DNA from: JADFNB01 sp036397455
GTDB taxonomy: Bacteria > Gemmatimonadota > Gemmatimonadetes > Gemmatimonadales > GWC2-71-9
Direction: 5' to 3'
DNA: 64,000 bases
Assembly: GCA_036397455.1 (NCBI GenBank)
Contig: DASWIX010000011.1
Coordinates: 76,300 to 140,299 of the forward strand
The position numbers and the translations under genes are program-made. Position 1 is the stretch's first letter. Every line of letters begins with the position of its first letter. Shown piece by piece: positions 8,782 through 15,864 of the stretch. The notes below the pieces were generated by a model. That model saw only the letters and a list, made by a program, of their open reading frames with translations, did no database searches and had not been told where the DNA came from.

Positions 8782-9048
8782 ATGCGCCGTACCCTCGACG
8801 TGAATGGGGAGCGGTGGGTCGTCTATCCGTCGGGGCGGGTGACGGTGTATGCTCGTGACGAGTTCGGCCTGATCTTCGAAAAAGGGACCGGGCCCGATCG
8901 CGTCCGGCGTGTGGCCCGATATGCGCCGCTCGGCTCCCGCCAACCGGACGCGGCGCTGGGCGAACTGTCGACCGTCCAGTTGGAGGACCTCTTCCATCAT
9001 TCGCAGTCCGATCGGATGAGCCCCGACACGAAGTACGCCGGACCCTAG
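8782..9048 (+). CDS. Small hypothetical protein downstream of E2
   Basis: An 88-residue soluble protein starting 2 bp after the E2 stop; GAGGGAGCGC in the E2 end can serve as ribosome binding site. The sequence begins with beta-rich motifs (TLDVNGERWVVYPSGRVTVY, DEFGLIFEKG) and ends in a charged helix. I do not recognise the family. It is probably cotranscribed with E2 and the PHP gene (12 bp downstream). It has no Cys, membrane segment or signal peptide. Confidence 0.6.
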   Translation: MRRTLDVNGERWVVYPSGRVTVYARDEFGLIFEKGTGPDRVRRVARYAPLGSRQPDAALGELSTVQLEDLFHHSQSDRMSPDTKYAGP

Positions 9049-9060
9049 GGCGGGACATCA

Positions 9061-9909
9061 GTGGTCGATCTGCACGTGCATTCCAACGCCTCCGATGGCG
9101 AGCATCCGCCCGGGGAGGTCGTACGGCGCGCGGCCGCGGCGGGACTCACGACGCTCGCGTTGTCCGACCACGACACGGTCGCGGGGGTTCGCGAGGCGCG
9201 GCGGGCCGGTGACGCGCTCGCGGTGCGGGTCATCGCCGCGTGCGAATTCAGTGTGCGGGCCGACTGGGGAGAGATGCATCTGCTTGCCTATTTCCTTCCG
9301 GTCGACGCCCCGGTGCTCGAACGGATGCTCGCCACGCAGCGGGCGAACCGCACGGCGCGCATGGAAGAGATCGTGCGGCGGTTGGCGGCGTTGGGGATTG
9401 CGGTGACGATGGAGGCGGTGCATCGCGAGGCCGCTGGCGGCGCGCTCGGTCGTCCGCACGCCGCCCGTGCCCTGGTGCGTGGCCGGGTGGTGGGCGACGT
9501 GAACGAGGCGTTCAACAGGTACCTCGGAGGGGGGAAGCCGGCATTTGTGGAGAAGGTGCTCCCGGAGGTCGAATCGGTGACCGAGTTGGTTCGCCGCGTT
9601 GGGGGCATCACGTCGGCCGCGCATCTGAAAGACCGCGCCGGGCGTCGAGCGCTGGAACGGCTACAACAACAGGGCGTGGATGCGGTCGAGGTCGTCCATC
9701 CGTCGCACACCGATCAGACGAGGCAGCGCATCGCCGGCGTAGCCGCTGAACTCGGACTGTTGCGGACCGGCGGTTCCGACTGGCATGGCACCACACACGA
9801 ACGAGATCCCGGGCGGGTGCCCCTGGGGGACATCACGGTTCCCGCGACATGGCTCGACGCGCTCGACGAGCTGCACCGGGTCCGCGAGCCCGCGGAAGCG
9901 GCGGGATGA
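9061..9909 (+). CDS. PHP-domain metal-dependent phosphoesterase
   Basis: A 282-residue PHP-superfamily hydrolase with the ordered metal-binding motifs DLHVHSNASDGEHPP, ALSDHDT, an internal His region (AHLKDRAG) and the C-terminal GGSDWHG. Stand-alone bacterial members act as 3',5'-nucleoside bisphosphate phosphatases or RNases (RNase AM/YciV-like) or as histidinol-phosphatase-like enzymes; the HxH plus SDHDT pattern fits the first type best, by inference. It starts with GTG and its stop overlaps the peroxiredoxin start (ATGA), so the two are translationally coupled. Confidence 0.88.
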   Translation: MVDLHVHSNASDGEHPPGEVVRRAAAAGLTTLALSDHDTVAGVREARRAGDALAVRVIAACEFSVRADWGEMHLLAYFLPVDAPVLERMLATQRANRTARMEEIVRRLAALGIAVTMEAVHREAAGGALGRPHAARALVRGRVVGDVNEAFNRYLGGGKPAFVEKVLPEVESVTELVRRVGGITSAAHLKDRAGRRALERLQQQGVDAVEVVHPSHTDQTRQRIAGVAAELGLLRTGGSDWHGTTHERDPGRVPLGDITVPATWLDALDELHRVREPAEAAG

Positions 9910-10358
9910 GCGGTACGGCATTGATCGCGGTCGGTGACGAGGCGCCCGACTTCAGCCTCGATGGCTCCGACGGCCGGATCCAGCGTCTGACGGATCTCCT
10001 GCGGGAATCGGCGGTGGTGCTGTTCTTCTATCCCGGCAACGACACGCCTGGCTGAAACCGGCAACTCTCCGCCGTGCGCGATGAGATCGACCAGTTCCAG
10101 CAGGCAGGCGCCAGGCCGTTCGGCGTCAACCCCGCCCGCCTCGAGAGCCACCGGCGATACGTGGCCAAATTCTCCTTTCCGTTCGTGTTGTTGTCGGACC
10201 CGAAGCGGACGGTCGCCGATGCGTACGGCGCGCTGCAGGACGATGGTCGCCGGATCCATCGCAGCGTCGTCTTGATCGACGGTGACCGGCGCGTCCGTTT
10301 CGCCGAACGGGGTTCTCCGGCCACCGGGACGATCCTTGCCGCGCTCGACGGCGGCTAG
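9906..10358 (+). CDS. Peroxiredoxin (BCP/PrxQ type) with in-frame TGA at the catalytic cysteine: probable selenoprotein
   Basis: Thioredoxin-fold peroxidase reducing hydroperoxides. The ATG at 9906 overlaps the PHP stop; the frame reads GDEAPDFSLDGSDG, then FFYPGNDTPG, then a TGA at 10053-10055 (codon 50), then NRQLSAVRDEIDQFQQ, and runs unbroken to a TAG at 10356. In BCP proteins this site is TPGC(T), where the Cys is the peroxidatic residue, so the stop replaces exactly the catalytic position. The downstream half keeps conserved features (GVNPARLESHRRYVAKFSF, LLSDPKRTVADAYGAL), indicating continued selection. The 150-residue product has no cysteine at all; the usual resolving Cys five residues on is Ser. 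Reading TGA as selenocysteine is the best explanation; a recent nonsense mutation is the alternative. Thioredoxin reductase lies just downstream. Confidence 0.8.
10063..10096 (+). promoter_or_regulatory. Candidate SECIS-like element downstream of the TGA
   Basis: The tip CGAT-GAG-ATCG (10079-10089) forms a 4-bp stem with a G-containing apical loop about 28-30 nt after the TGA. An outer pairing AACT (10063-10066) with AGTT (10093-10096) could close it over an asymmetric internal loop. Bacterial SECIS elements lie within about 40 nt downstream and need an apical G. A separate small hairpin, CGGC (10059-10062) with GCCG (10071-10074), competes. This is a hand fold and weak on its own. Confidence 0.25.
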
Positions 10359-10468
10359 TCTTCGGCCAGGCTACGTTTCGGTGGGACTGGAACCGGGAAG
10401 GCCGCCCGGCGGTTACGGCTGAGAGACGTGATGGCATCCAGCTGCAGGACCGATAGGGAGACGTAGTC

Positions 10469-11446
10469 ATGACTGATACAGAGGACGGACGGGCAGGGCG
10501 GACCTACGACGTGATCGTCGTCGGCGGCGGCCCGGCCGGCATGTGCGCGGCGATGTACTCCGGGCGCGGGATGCTCGCTACCCTCCTCATCGAGCGCGGT
10601 ATGCCGGGAGGCGAGCTGCTGAACACCGACCTCATCGAGGACTATATCGGATTCGAGAGTATTCTCGGGCGCGACCTCGCGGCGAAGATGGCGGCGCACG
10701 CCCAGAAATTCGGTGCGGAGTTCGTCACCGATACGGTCGACATCATCGCCAAACGCGAAGACGGGGACTTTGAGGTCCGAACGCAACTCGGGCGGACGTA
10801 CGCGGCGGCGGCCGTCATCGTCACGGCGGGCGGCACGCCGAACAAGCTCGACGTGCCGGGGGAAAAGGAGTACGCGGGCAAAGGGGTGTCCTACTGCGCC
10901 GTGTGCGACGGGGCGTTCTTCAAGGGCGAGACCATCGCCGTGGTGGGCGGTGGGGACGCGGCGGTCGAAGAGGCCGACTACCTGACGCGGTACGTGCAGA
11001 AGGTCTACCTGATCCACCGGCGCGATACCCTGCGCGCCTCGCGGATCATTCAGCGTCGGGCCTTCGAAAACCCCAAGATCGAGATCATCTGGAACAAGCT
11101 GGTGGAGGCGATCGAGGGGGATCCGACCGGTATGAAGGCGGTTCGGCTCGTCGACACCGTGACCGAGGAGCGATCGACATTGCCCGTGACGGGCTGCTTC
11201 ATCTTCGTCGGTTTCACGCCGAACAGCGGAATCATCGAAGGGCACTTCGACCACGATCCACAGGGATACGTGATAACGGATTCCCATATGATGACGTCGA
11301 TCCCGGGTCTGTTCGCCGCCGGGGATCTCCGCGTGCAACTGACCCGACAGATCACCACCGCGGTCGGCGATGCGACGACGGCGGCGATCGCGGTGGAGAA
11401 ATACCTGGCCGCGCGGAAGGAGCGGGCCGCCGTTGGCACAGCCTGA
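10469..11446 (+). CDS. trxB: Thioredoxin reductase
   Basis: FAD/NADPH flavoenzyme that reduces thioredoxin. The 325-residue protein has the FAD-binding GGGPAGMCAAMYSGRG motif, the redox-active C143-A-V-C146 disulfide (SYCAVCDGAFF), the NADPH-binding VVGGGDAAVEEA and the C-terminal FAD motif FAAGDLR. The CAVC rather than CATC spacing is common outside enterobacteria. AGGGAGA precedes the ATG. Upstream is the probable Sec-peroxiredoxin, for which it is the logical electron source through thioredoxin. The downstream MBL gene overlaps its 3' end by 14 bp. Confidence 0.96.
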   Translation: MTDTEDGRAGRTYDVIVVGGGPAGMCAAMYSGRGMLATLLIERGMPGGELLNTDLIEDYIGFESILGRDLAAKMAAHAQKFGAEFVTDTVDIIAKREDGDFEVRTQLGRTYAAAAVIVTAGGTPNKLDVPGEKEYAGKGVSYCAVCDGAFFKGETIAVVGGGDAAVEEADYLTRYVQKVYLIHRRDTLRASRIIQRRAFENPKIEIIWNKLVEAIEGDPTGMKAVRLVDTVTEERSTLPVTGCFIFVGFTPNSGIIEGHFDHDPQGYVITDSHMMTSIPGLFAAGDLRVQLTRQITTAVGDATTAAIAVEKYLAARKERAAVGTA

Positions 11447-12083
11447 GATCATCTGCCTTCCCAACGGCCCGTTCGCGGAAAACTGCTACATCGTGGCCGA
11501 CCGCGGGTCCGCGGATGCCGTGCTGGTCGACCCCGGTGACGAGGCGCCGCTGTTCCTCGACCGGCTGGCGGACGAGGGGCTGACGTTGCGGGGCGTGTGG
11601 CTGACGCACGGGCACCTCGATCACGTGACGGGGGTCGGCCCGGTGGTCGAGCGCACCGGCGTGCCGGTGTGGCTCCATCCGGCGGACCGACACCTGTACG
11701 ATGCGGTCCCCATCCAGGCAGCGACGCTGCTCGGGATGTCGGTGCCCGCGCCACCCCCTCCTGACCATGATCTCGCCGCCGGCGACCTCATGCGCGTGGG
11801 CAAGTGCACGTTCGAGGTTCGGCACGTACCTGGACACAGCCCCGGGAGCGTTACGTTCGTCGGGCACGGCGTCGCGCTTTCCGGTGATGTGTTGTTTGCC
11901 GGCTCGGTCGGCCGCACCGACCTGCCCGGCGGCAACGCGGCGACGCTGCTGCGCAGCATTCGTGAGGAGTTGCTTACGCTACCTGACGACATCACGATCC
12001 ATGCCGGGCACGGGCCGAGCACGACCGTCGGTGCGGAGCGGACTTCGAATCCGTTCGTTACCGGACTCTATCGACTTGTCTGA
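11433..12083 (+). CDS. MBL-fold metallo-hydrolase (glyoxalase II-like)
   Basis: A 216-residue metallo-beta-lactamase-fold hydrolase with the two-metal motif THGHLDH (from LTHGHLDHVTGV), the VPGHSPGSV His, SGDVLFAGSVGRTDLPGG carrying the bridging Asp, and the final HAGHGPST His. The pattern matches the YcbL/GloB-like subgroup that hydrolyses hydroxyacylglutathione-like or other thioesters; the substrate is not defined here. I place the start at TTG 11433, inside trxB, because AAGGAGCG lies about 7 nt upstream and the protein then begins MAQPEIICLPNGPFAENCY, the usual family N-terminus. Confidence 0.88.
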   Translation: MAQPEIICLPNGPFAENCYIVADRGSADAVLVDPGDEAPLFLDRLADEGLTLRGVWLTHGHLDHVTGVGPVVERTGVPVWLHPADRHLYDAVPIQAATLLGMSVPAPPPPDHDLAAGDLMRVGKCTFEVRHVPGHSPGSVTFVGHGVALSGDVLFAGSVGRTDLPGGNAATLLRSIREELLTLPDDITIHAGHGPSTTVGAERTSNPFVTGLYRLV

Positions 12084-12243
12084 CGGAGAGACGCGCGCGG
12101 ACGCCGGAGCCCACGGCGCCGGCATTGCGGCCGTTCCGACATGTGTCCGTTGCGGATTTCCGGTTCGGAGCCGTCCGTGGGGCTGCAAGAACCCCTGCCC
12201 CAACTGTGGATTCGTCTACCCGCTCGGGGATTGCTCCGACTGA
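12076..12243 (+). CDS. Tiny zinc-ribbon protein
   Basis: A 55-residue frame starting at TTG 12076 and overlapping the MBL stop. Its C-terminal 35 residues contain three cysteine clusters: TCVRCGFPV, WGCKNPCPNCGF and LGDCSD. The paired CxxC knuckles look like a rubredoxin-type or short zinc ribbon. The N-terminal 20 residues are low-complexity (Ala/Gly). I do not know the family. Tight spacing, codon use and the cysteine pattern argue for a real gene; the start is uncertain. Confidence 0.5.
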   Translation: MSDGETRADAGAHGAGIAAVPTCVRCGFPVRSRPWGCKNPCPNCGFVYPLGDCSD

Positions 12244-12301
12244 CCCGCGTGGCCCGGCGCGGCCGCCGCGGAGCCCGCTCAAATCCTAGGGAAATCTTCA
12301 C

Positions 12302-12331
12302 TTGCATTTCCGTATGCTTTCCCCGGATATT
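12302..12331 (+). promoter_or_regulatory. Putative promoter of the Rrf2 regulator gene
   Basis: TTGCAT (12302-12307) and GATATT (12326-12331) are separated by 18 bp. A start site near 12338 would leave a very short leader containing the GGAGGGG ribosome binding site (12338-12344). The AT-richer stretch just upstream contrasts with the surrounding sequence. No clear operator was identified. Confidence 0.35.
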
Positions 12332-12348
12332 TCTGGCGGAGGGGCAAC

Positions 12349-12807
12349 GTGCGAGTCACTACTTGGGCAGAATACGGCTTGATCGTCTCGGTGCACCTCG
12401 CTCGGCGTTCCGGCGACGCACCGGTGCCCGCGCGTGAACTAGCGGCGCGCGAACACCTGCCGGCGGATTACGTCGAACAGATTCTTCTCCGATTGCGTCG
12501 CGCGCAAGTCGTCAAGAGCGTTCGTGGGGCGAAGGGGGGCTACCTCCTCGCGCAACCGGCAAGCGCCTTGACGGCGAAGGACGTCATCGAGGGTGCCGAG
12601 GAACACACCTTCGAAGTGCAGTGCGATGTCCGCCCGATCAACCAGGAACGATGTGAGCCGAACGGCACGTGCGCCATACGGCCCCTGTGGCGCGCATTGC
12701 AGGGACGGATCGACGACTTCCTGGGGAGCGTCACGCTCGCCGATCTGGCGGCGGAAGAATCGCGAGTGGCCGAGTTGGTCTCGATCTCAGGGGCCCGCTC
12801 TGACTGA
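12349..12807 (+). CDS. Rrf2-family transcriptional regulator (IscR-like)
   Basis: A 152-residue winged-helix regulator with the Rrf2 signature: N-terminal helices (TTWAEYGLIVSVHLARR), the recognition region (LPADYVEQILLRLRRAQVVKSVRGAKGGYLL) and a three-cysteine segment (VQCDV, ERCEPNGTC). This cysteine layout is like that binding Fe-S in IscR/NsrR, so sensing of iron-sulfur status or redox stress is a reasonable inference. GTG start with GGAGGGG upstream. It overlaps the next gene, an E1-like sulfur-transfer enzyme, by 8 bp, suggesting coregulation of sulfur metabolism. Confidence 0.9.
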   Translation: MRVTTWAEYGLIVSVHLARRSGDAPVPARELAAREHLPADYVEQILLRLRRAQVVKSVRGAKGGYLLAQPASALTAKDVIEGAEEHTFEVQCDVRPINQERCEPNGTCAIRPLWRALQGRIDDFLGSVTLADLAAEESRVAELVSISGARSD

Positions 12808-13966
12808 GCGAGTTCCGACAACCGGGCGGGACGGCACGCTTTCGCCAGACGAATACCGGCGTTATGCGCGGCATTTGGCGCTACCCGAGTTTGGCGAAGC
12901 GGCGCAGCGTGCGCTCAAACGGGGCCGCGTGCTTCTGGTCGGCGCGGGCGGACTCGGGTCACCGGCCGCCCTGTACCTGGTTGCCGCCGGCGTCGGGACC
13001 ATCGGTATCGTCGACGATGATCTGGTCGACGAAGCCAACCTGCAACGCCAGATTCTGCACGGAACCGGCAGCGTCGGTCGGCCGAAGCTCGAGTCTGCCG
13101 CCGCTCGCTTGCGCGACCTCAACCCACACGTCCAACTGGAGTTGTTTCCGGTCCGGCTCACGGCCGACAATGCGCTCAGGATCATCGAGCCCTTCGATAT
13201 CGTGGTTGACGGCAGCGACAACTTCCCCGCGCGGTACCTGGTCAACGATGCCTGCGTGCTGCTGGGCAAGCCCGACGTGTACGGGGCCGTTTTCCGGTTC
13301 GAAGGGCAGGTCTCCATCTTCGCCGGTCCCGACGGCCCGTGCTACCGATGCTTGTTCCGTGATCCTCCGCCGCCCGAAGTCATTCCCTCCTGTGAAGCAG
13401 CGGGCGTTCTCGGCGCCATCCCGGGCCTGATCGGCAGCCTGCAGGCGCTCGAGACCATCAAGCTCCTCACCGGCGTGGGATTCCCCTTGGTCGGCCGACT
13501 CGTCATGGTCGATGGGCTCCATGTGGGCATTCGCGAGCTCCAGGTGCGGCGCGATCCCGACTGCCCCGTCTGCGGTGCCCATCCGACGGTGACCGCGTTG
13601 ATCGATTATGAGGCGTTCTGTCAGGGCAAATCGGCAGGCGGTGCCGTTGCGCAGGAGATCGACCCCCTAACCTTGGCGGAGCAACTGCGGTCGGAACGCC
13701 GGCCGCTTCTGGTCGACGTGCGCGAGCCATGGGAATGGGAGATTGCCCGGCTCGACGGCGCGGAACTAATGCCGCTCGGCGAACTCGCCCTTACCGCGCA
13801 CCGCCTGGAACGGGGTCGCCCGATTGTGGCGTACTGCCACGTCGGCGTCCGCTCGCTCGTCGCCATACGGATCCTCAAGGCGATGGAGTTCGCAGACGTG
13901 TCGAGCTTGCGGGGTGGCATCGAGGCGTGGGCGCGCGACGTGGACCGAAGCGTGGCCCGATACTAG
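12800..13966 (+). CDS. ThiF/MoeB-type adenylyltransferase fused to rhodanese (MoeBR/MoeZ-like)
   Basis: Activates the C-terminus of a ubiquitin-like sulfur carrier (ThiS, MoaD or similar) by adenylation and delivers sulfur through its rhodanese domain. Visible motifs: ATP-binding VLLVGAGGLGSPAALYLVAAG, DDDLVDEANLQRQILH, the two zinc knuckles CYRC and CPVC, PSCEAAGVLG, and a C-terminal rhodanese domain (about residues 290-388) with active-site Cys in VAYCHVGVRS. No ATG/GTG/TTG is in frame ahead of the conserved N-terminus, so the most likely start is CTG at 12800, overlapping the regulator stop. The frame is open further upstream but inside the Rrf2 gene. Confidence 0.9.
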   Translation: MTERVPTTGRDGTLSPDEYRRYARHLALPEFGEAAQRALKRGRVLLVGAGGLGSPAALYLVAAGVGTIGIVDDDLVDEANLQRQILHGTGSVGRPKLESAAARLRDLNPHVQLELFPVRLTADNALRIIEPFDIVVDGSDNFPARYLVNDACVLLGKPDVYGAVFRFEGQVSIFAGPDGPCYRCLFRDPPPPEVIPSCEAAGVLGAIPGLIGSLQALETIKLLTGVGFPLVGRLVMVDGLHVGIRELQVRRDPDCPVCGAHPTVTALIDYEAFCQGKSAGGAVAQEIDPLTLAEQLRSERRPLLVDVREPWEWEIARLDGAELMPLGELALTAHRLERGRPIVAYCHVGVRSLVAIRILKAMEFADVSSLRGGIEAWARDVDRSVARY

Positions 13967-14003
13967 GACCAGGCTCCCACGGAGATCGATCGATCGACCT
14001 GAG

Positions 14004-14087
14004 TGCCGAAGGCGGGATTCGAACCCGCACGGGCTTGCACCCACTGCGCCCTGAACGCAGCGCGTCTACCAGTTCCACCACTTCGGC
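14004..14087 (-). tRNA. tRNA-Leu (anticodon CAG)
   Basis: The reverse strand folds as a class II (long variable arm) tRNA: acceptor GCCGAAG pairs with CTTCGGC, followed by discriminator A. The anticodon stem CTGCG/CGCAG closes the loop TTCAGGG, giving anticodon CAG for leucine CTG. The T arm contains GGTTCGAATCC. CCA is not encoded. It lies alone between the E1-rhodanese gene and smpB, with its own promoter. Confidence 0.96.
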
Positions 14088-14107
14088 GAGGGGCGTTTGG
14101 AGGGCGG

Positions 14108-14137
14108 AATATAGAATGGCCCTTCGCTTGGAGTCAA
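14108..14137 (-). promoter_or_regulatory. Promoter of tRNA-Leu
   Basis: On the minus strand TTGACT (14137-14132) and TATATT (14113-14108) are separated by 18 bp, close to the sigma-70 consensus. The -10 box ends 20 bp before the tRNA 5' end, leaving a leader of about 14 nt, typical for a tRNA transcript. Confidence 0.7.
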
Positions 14138-14145
14138 CCGGTCGC

Positions 14146-14174
14146 TTGACCGCCCCGAAAGTGTTTCCTATCTT
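14146..14174 (+). promoter_or_regulatory. Promoter of smpB
   Basis: TTGACC (14146-14151) and TATCTT (14169-14174) with an exact 17-bp spacer. The predicted start point near 14181 is only about 5 nt before the GTG start of smpB, so the mRNA would be nearly leaderless. Its -35 lies 8 bp from the -35 of the divergent tRNA promoter. Confidence 0.65.
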
Positions 14175-14185
14175 GAAGTTAGCTC

Positions 14186-14665
14186 GTGCCTAACCCGACT
14201 CGCTCATCAGCCCCGGCCGGGTCCGTTGTCGCCCGGAACCCCAAAGCCCGTCACGACTACCACATCCTCGAAACCTGGGAAGCCGGTCTGGTCCTCACGG
14301 GAACGGAGATCAAGTCGGTTCGGGCGGGCAAAGTGAGTCTCAAGGAGGCGTTCGGCGTGGTGCATCGCGGTGAGGTGTGGCTCGATGCGATGACCATTTC
14401 GCCGTACCACTCCGCCGGGTACGTGAATCATGAGCCTGTTCGTCGACGCAAGCTGTTGTTGCACGCGAGGGAAATCCGGCGCCTGATCGGCAGCGTCGAG
14501 CAGAAGGGCCTTACCCTCGTGCCACTCGACCTCCATTTCAGCCGGGGACGTGCCAAGGTGACCTTGGCGCTGGCCCAGGGTAAGAAGCAGTATGACAAAC
14601 GCGAGGACGCTAAACGACGGGACGCGGACCGCGAAGCGGCTCGCGCGGTAGGACGACGACGGTGA
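14186..14665 (+). CDS. smpB: SsrA-binding protein SmpB
   Basis: Binds tmRNA and brings it to stalled ribosomes for trans-translation. The 159-residue protein has the SmpB core (ARHDYHILETWEAGLVLTGTE, IKSVRAGKVSLKEAF) and the basic C-terminal tail KKQYDKREDAKRRDADREA that mimics mRNA in the decoding centre. GTG start immediately after a strong promoter; no ribosome binding site fits in the short leader. The amidase gene overlaps its 3' end by 4 bp. No ssrA gene is visible nearby. Confidence 0.96.
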   Translation: MPNPTRSSAPAGSVVARNPKARHDYHILETWEAGLVLTGTEIKSVRAGKVSLKEAFGVVHRGEVWLDAMTISPYHSAGYVNHEPVRRRKLLLHAREIRRLIGSVEQKGLTLVPLDLHFSRGRAKVTLALAQGKKQYDKREDAKRRDADREAARAVGRRR

Positions 14666-15864
14666 ACCCCTTGCGCACCGCCTGCACCGTTCTCGCCATC
14701 GCCGTGGCCGTGCCGACGCACGTCGCGCGCACCCCGGCCACCCCATCCGCCGTCCTCGTTGCCACCGCCAGGGGGCAACGGACCGTCATGGTGTCGGCGG
14801 AGCGGGGGCATCCGGTCATTCCAACCGGTCCGCTGGCTCAGGTCCTGCCGCTGTCCGTCGAGATGGCGGAGGGATGGGCAACGGTGCGGTTCGCCGGGCA
14901 ACCGTTCCTGTTTCTCCTTGACGCGGCGGTGATGATCGACGACGGCAGCGTGATCCCGCTGACCGGAGGCGCGTACGCGGCCCGCGATACGCTGTTTCTC
15001 CCCCTCCAGTGGCTGACGGACTATGTCCCGAAGCGCTTCCGCGAAGGCTACCGCTACGATCCACTGGCGGCCCGCTTCGAAGAGGCAGGTCTGACGCCGG
15101 TCGTCCGCGTGCCGCCGGCGACGAATCCCCCGAACGCGTTCGGACTGCGGCGGCAGCATACCGTCGTGATCGACGCAGGGCACGGCGGGAACGATATCGG
15201 CAATGTCGGGCTCTTTCTACCTCGTGGCGTCCACGAAAAGCACATCACGCTGGCCATCGCGACCGCTGTGAAGCGGGAACTCGAACGGCGTGGGGTCACC
15301 GTGGCCATGACCCGATCCGGCGACAACGCGGTGGGCTTGTACGATCGCGGACCGATGTGTGCCGAGGCGTGCGACCTCTTCGTGAGCATCCACGTCGACG
15401 CACTCGGCCGCGCGCCGGGCTACCAGCAGGCGAACGGCATCCACACGTATTTTCTGGGTGAAGGTCTCACGGCCGAGGCGCGCCGTGTGGCGAACATGGA
15501 AAACGACGCCATTCGCTATGAGACGGGGTCCCGCCTGGCGCAGGGCGACCCACGCCTGTTCATCTTGAAGGATCTCCAAACGAACGAATTTCTGCGCGAG
15601 TCAGCGATGCTGGCTGACCTCGTGCAATCGACGGCGGCCGCGGTGCATCCCGGGCGCAATCGTGGGGTCGCTCAAAACCGTTTCGTGGTGCTCGCGACAG
15701 CGACACGGCCGGCGATTCTCGTTGAAACGGGATACGCGACCAATCGCGGCGATGGGCGATTCCTGAGCTCGCGGGATGGACAGCAACGGCTGGCCCTCGC
15801 GATCGCGGGGGGGATCGTCGAGTACCTCAAGCGATACGAGCAGAAGACCGAGGTGGCCAGGTGA
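14662..15864 (+). CDS. N-acetylmuramoyl-L-alanine amidase (Amidase_3 family)
   Basis: Periplasmic zinc amidase that cleaves the bond between MurNAc and the stem peptide during cell separation. The 400-residue protein has a signal peptide (about residues 1-22, ending THVAR), an N-terminal domain resembling a copper-amine-oxidase-N/AMIN-type fold, and a C-terminal Amidase_3 domain with VVIDAGHGGNDIGNVG, the Glu of HEKHITLAIA, the His in FVSIHVDA and the catalytic Glu in PAILVETGYATN. GTG start overlaps the smpB stop. Downstream is a TPR lipoprotein overlapping by 4 bp. Confidence 0.93.
   Translation: MNPLRTACTVLAIAVAVPTHVARTPATPSAVLVATARGQRTVMVSAERGHPVIPTGPLAQVLPLSVEMAEGWATVRFAGQPFLFLLDAAVMIDDGSVIPLTGGAYAARDTLFLPLQWLTDYVPKRFREGYRYDPLAARFEEAGLTPVVRVPPATNPPNAFGLRRQHTVVIDAGHGGNDIGNVGLFLPRGVHEKHITLAIATAVKRELERRGVTVAMTRSGDNAVGLYDRGPMCAEACDLFVSIHVDALGRAPGYQQANGIHTYFLGEGLTAEARRVANMENDAIRYETGSRLAQGDPRLFILKDLQTNEFLRESAMLADLVQSTAAAVHPGRNRGVAQNRFVVLATATRPAILVETGYATNRGDGRFLSSRDGQQRLALAIAGGIVEYLKRYEQKTEVAR

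Noticed and set aside
9906..10055. Peroxiredoxin as two separate short genes or a simple pseudogene
   Set aside because: The two halves share the same frame, neither is a domain alone, and the break falls on the catalytic codon; no other inactivating change is present. A fresh nonsense mutation remains possible, so it is listed under refutation instead.
13984..13997. GATCGATCGATC tandem palindrome
   Set aside because: A 12-bp simple palindrome between a stop codon and a tRNA; it has no extended stem or T run and no second copy nearby, so no function is claimed.
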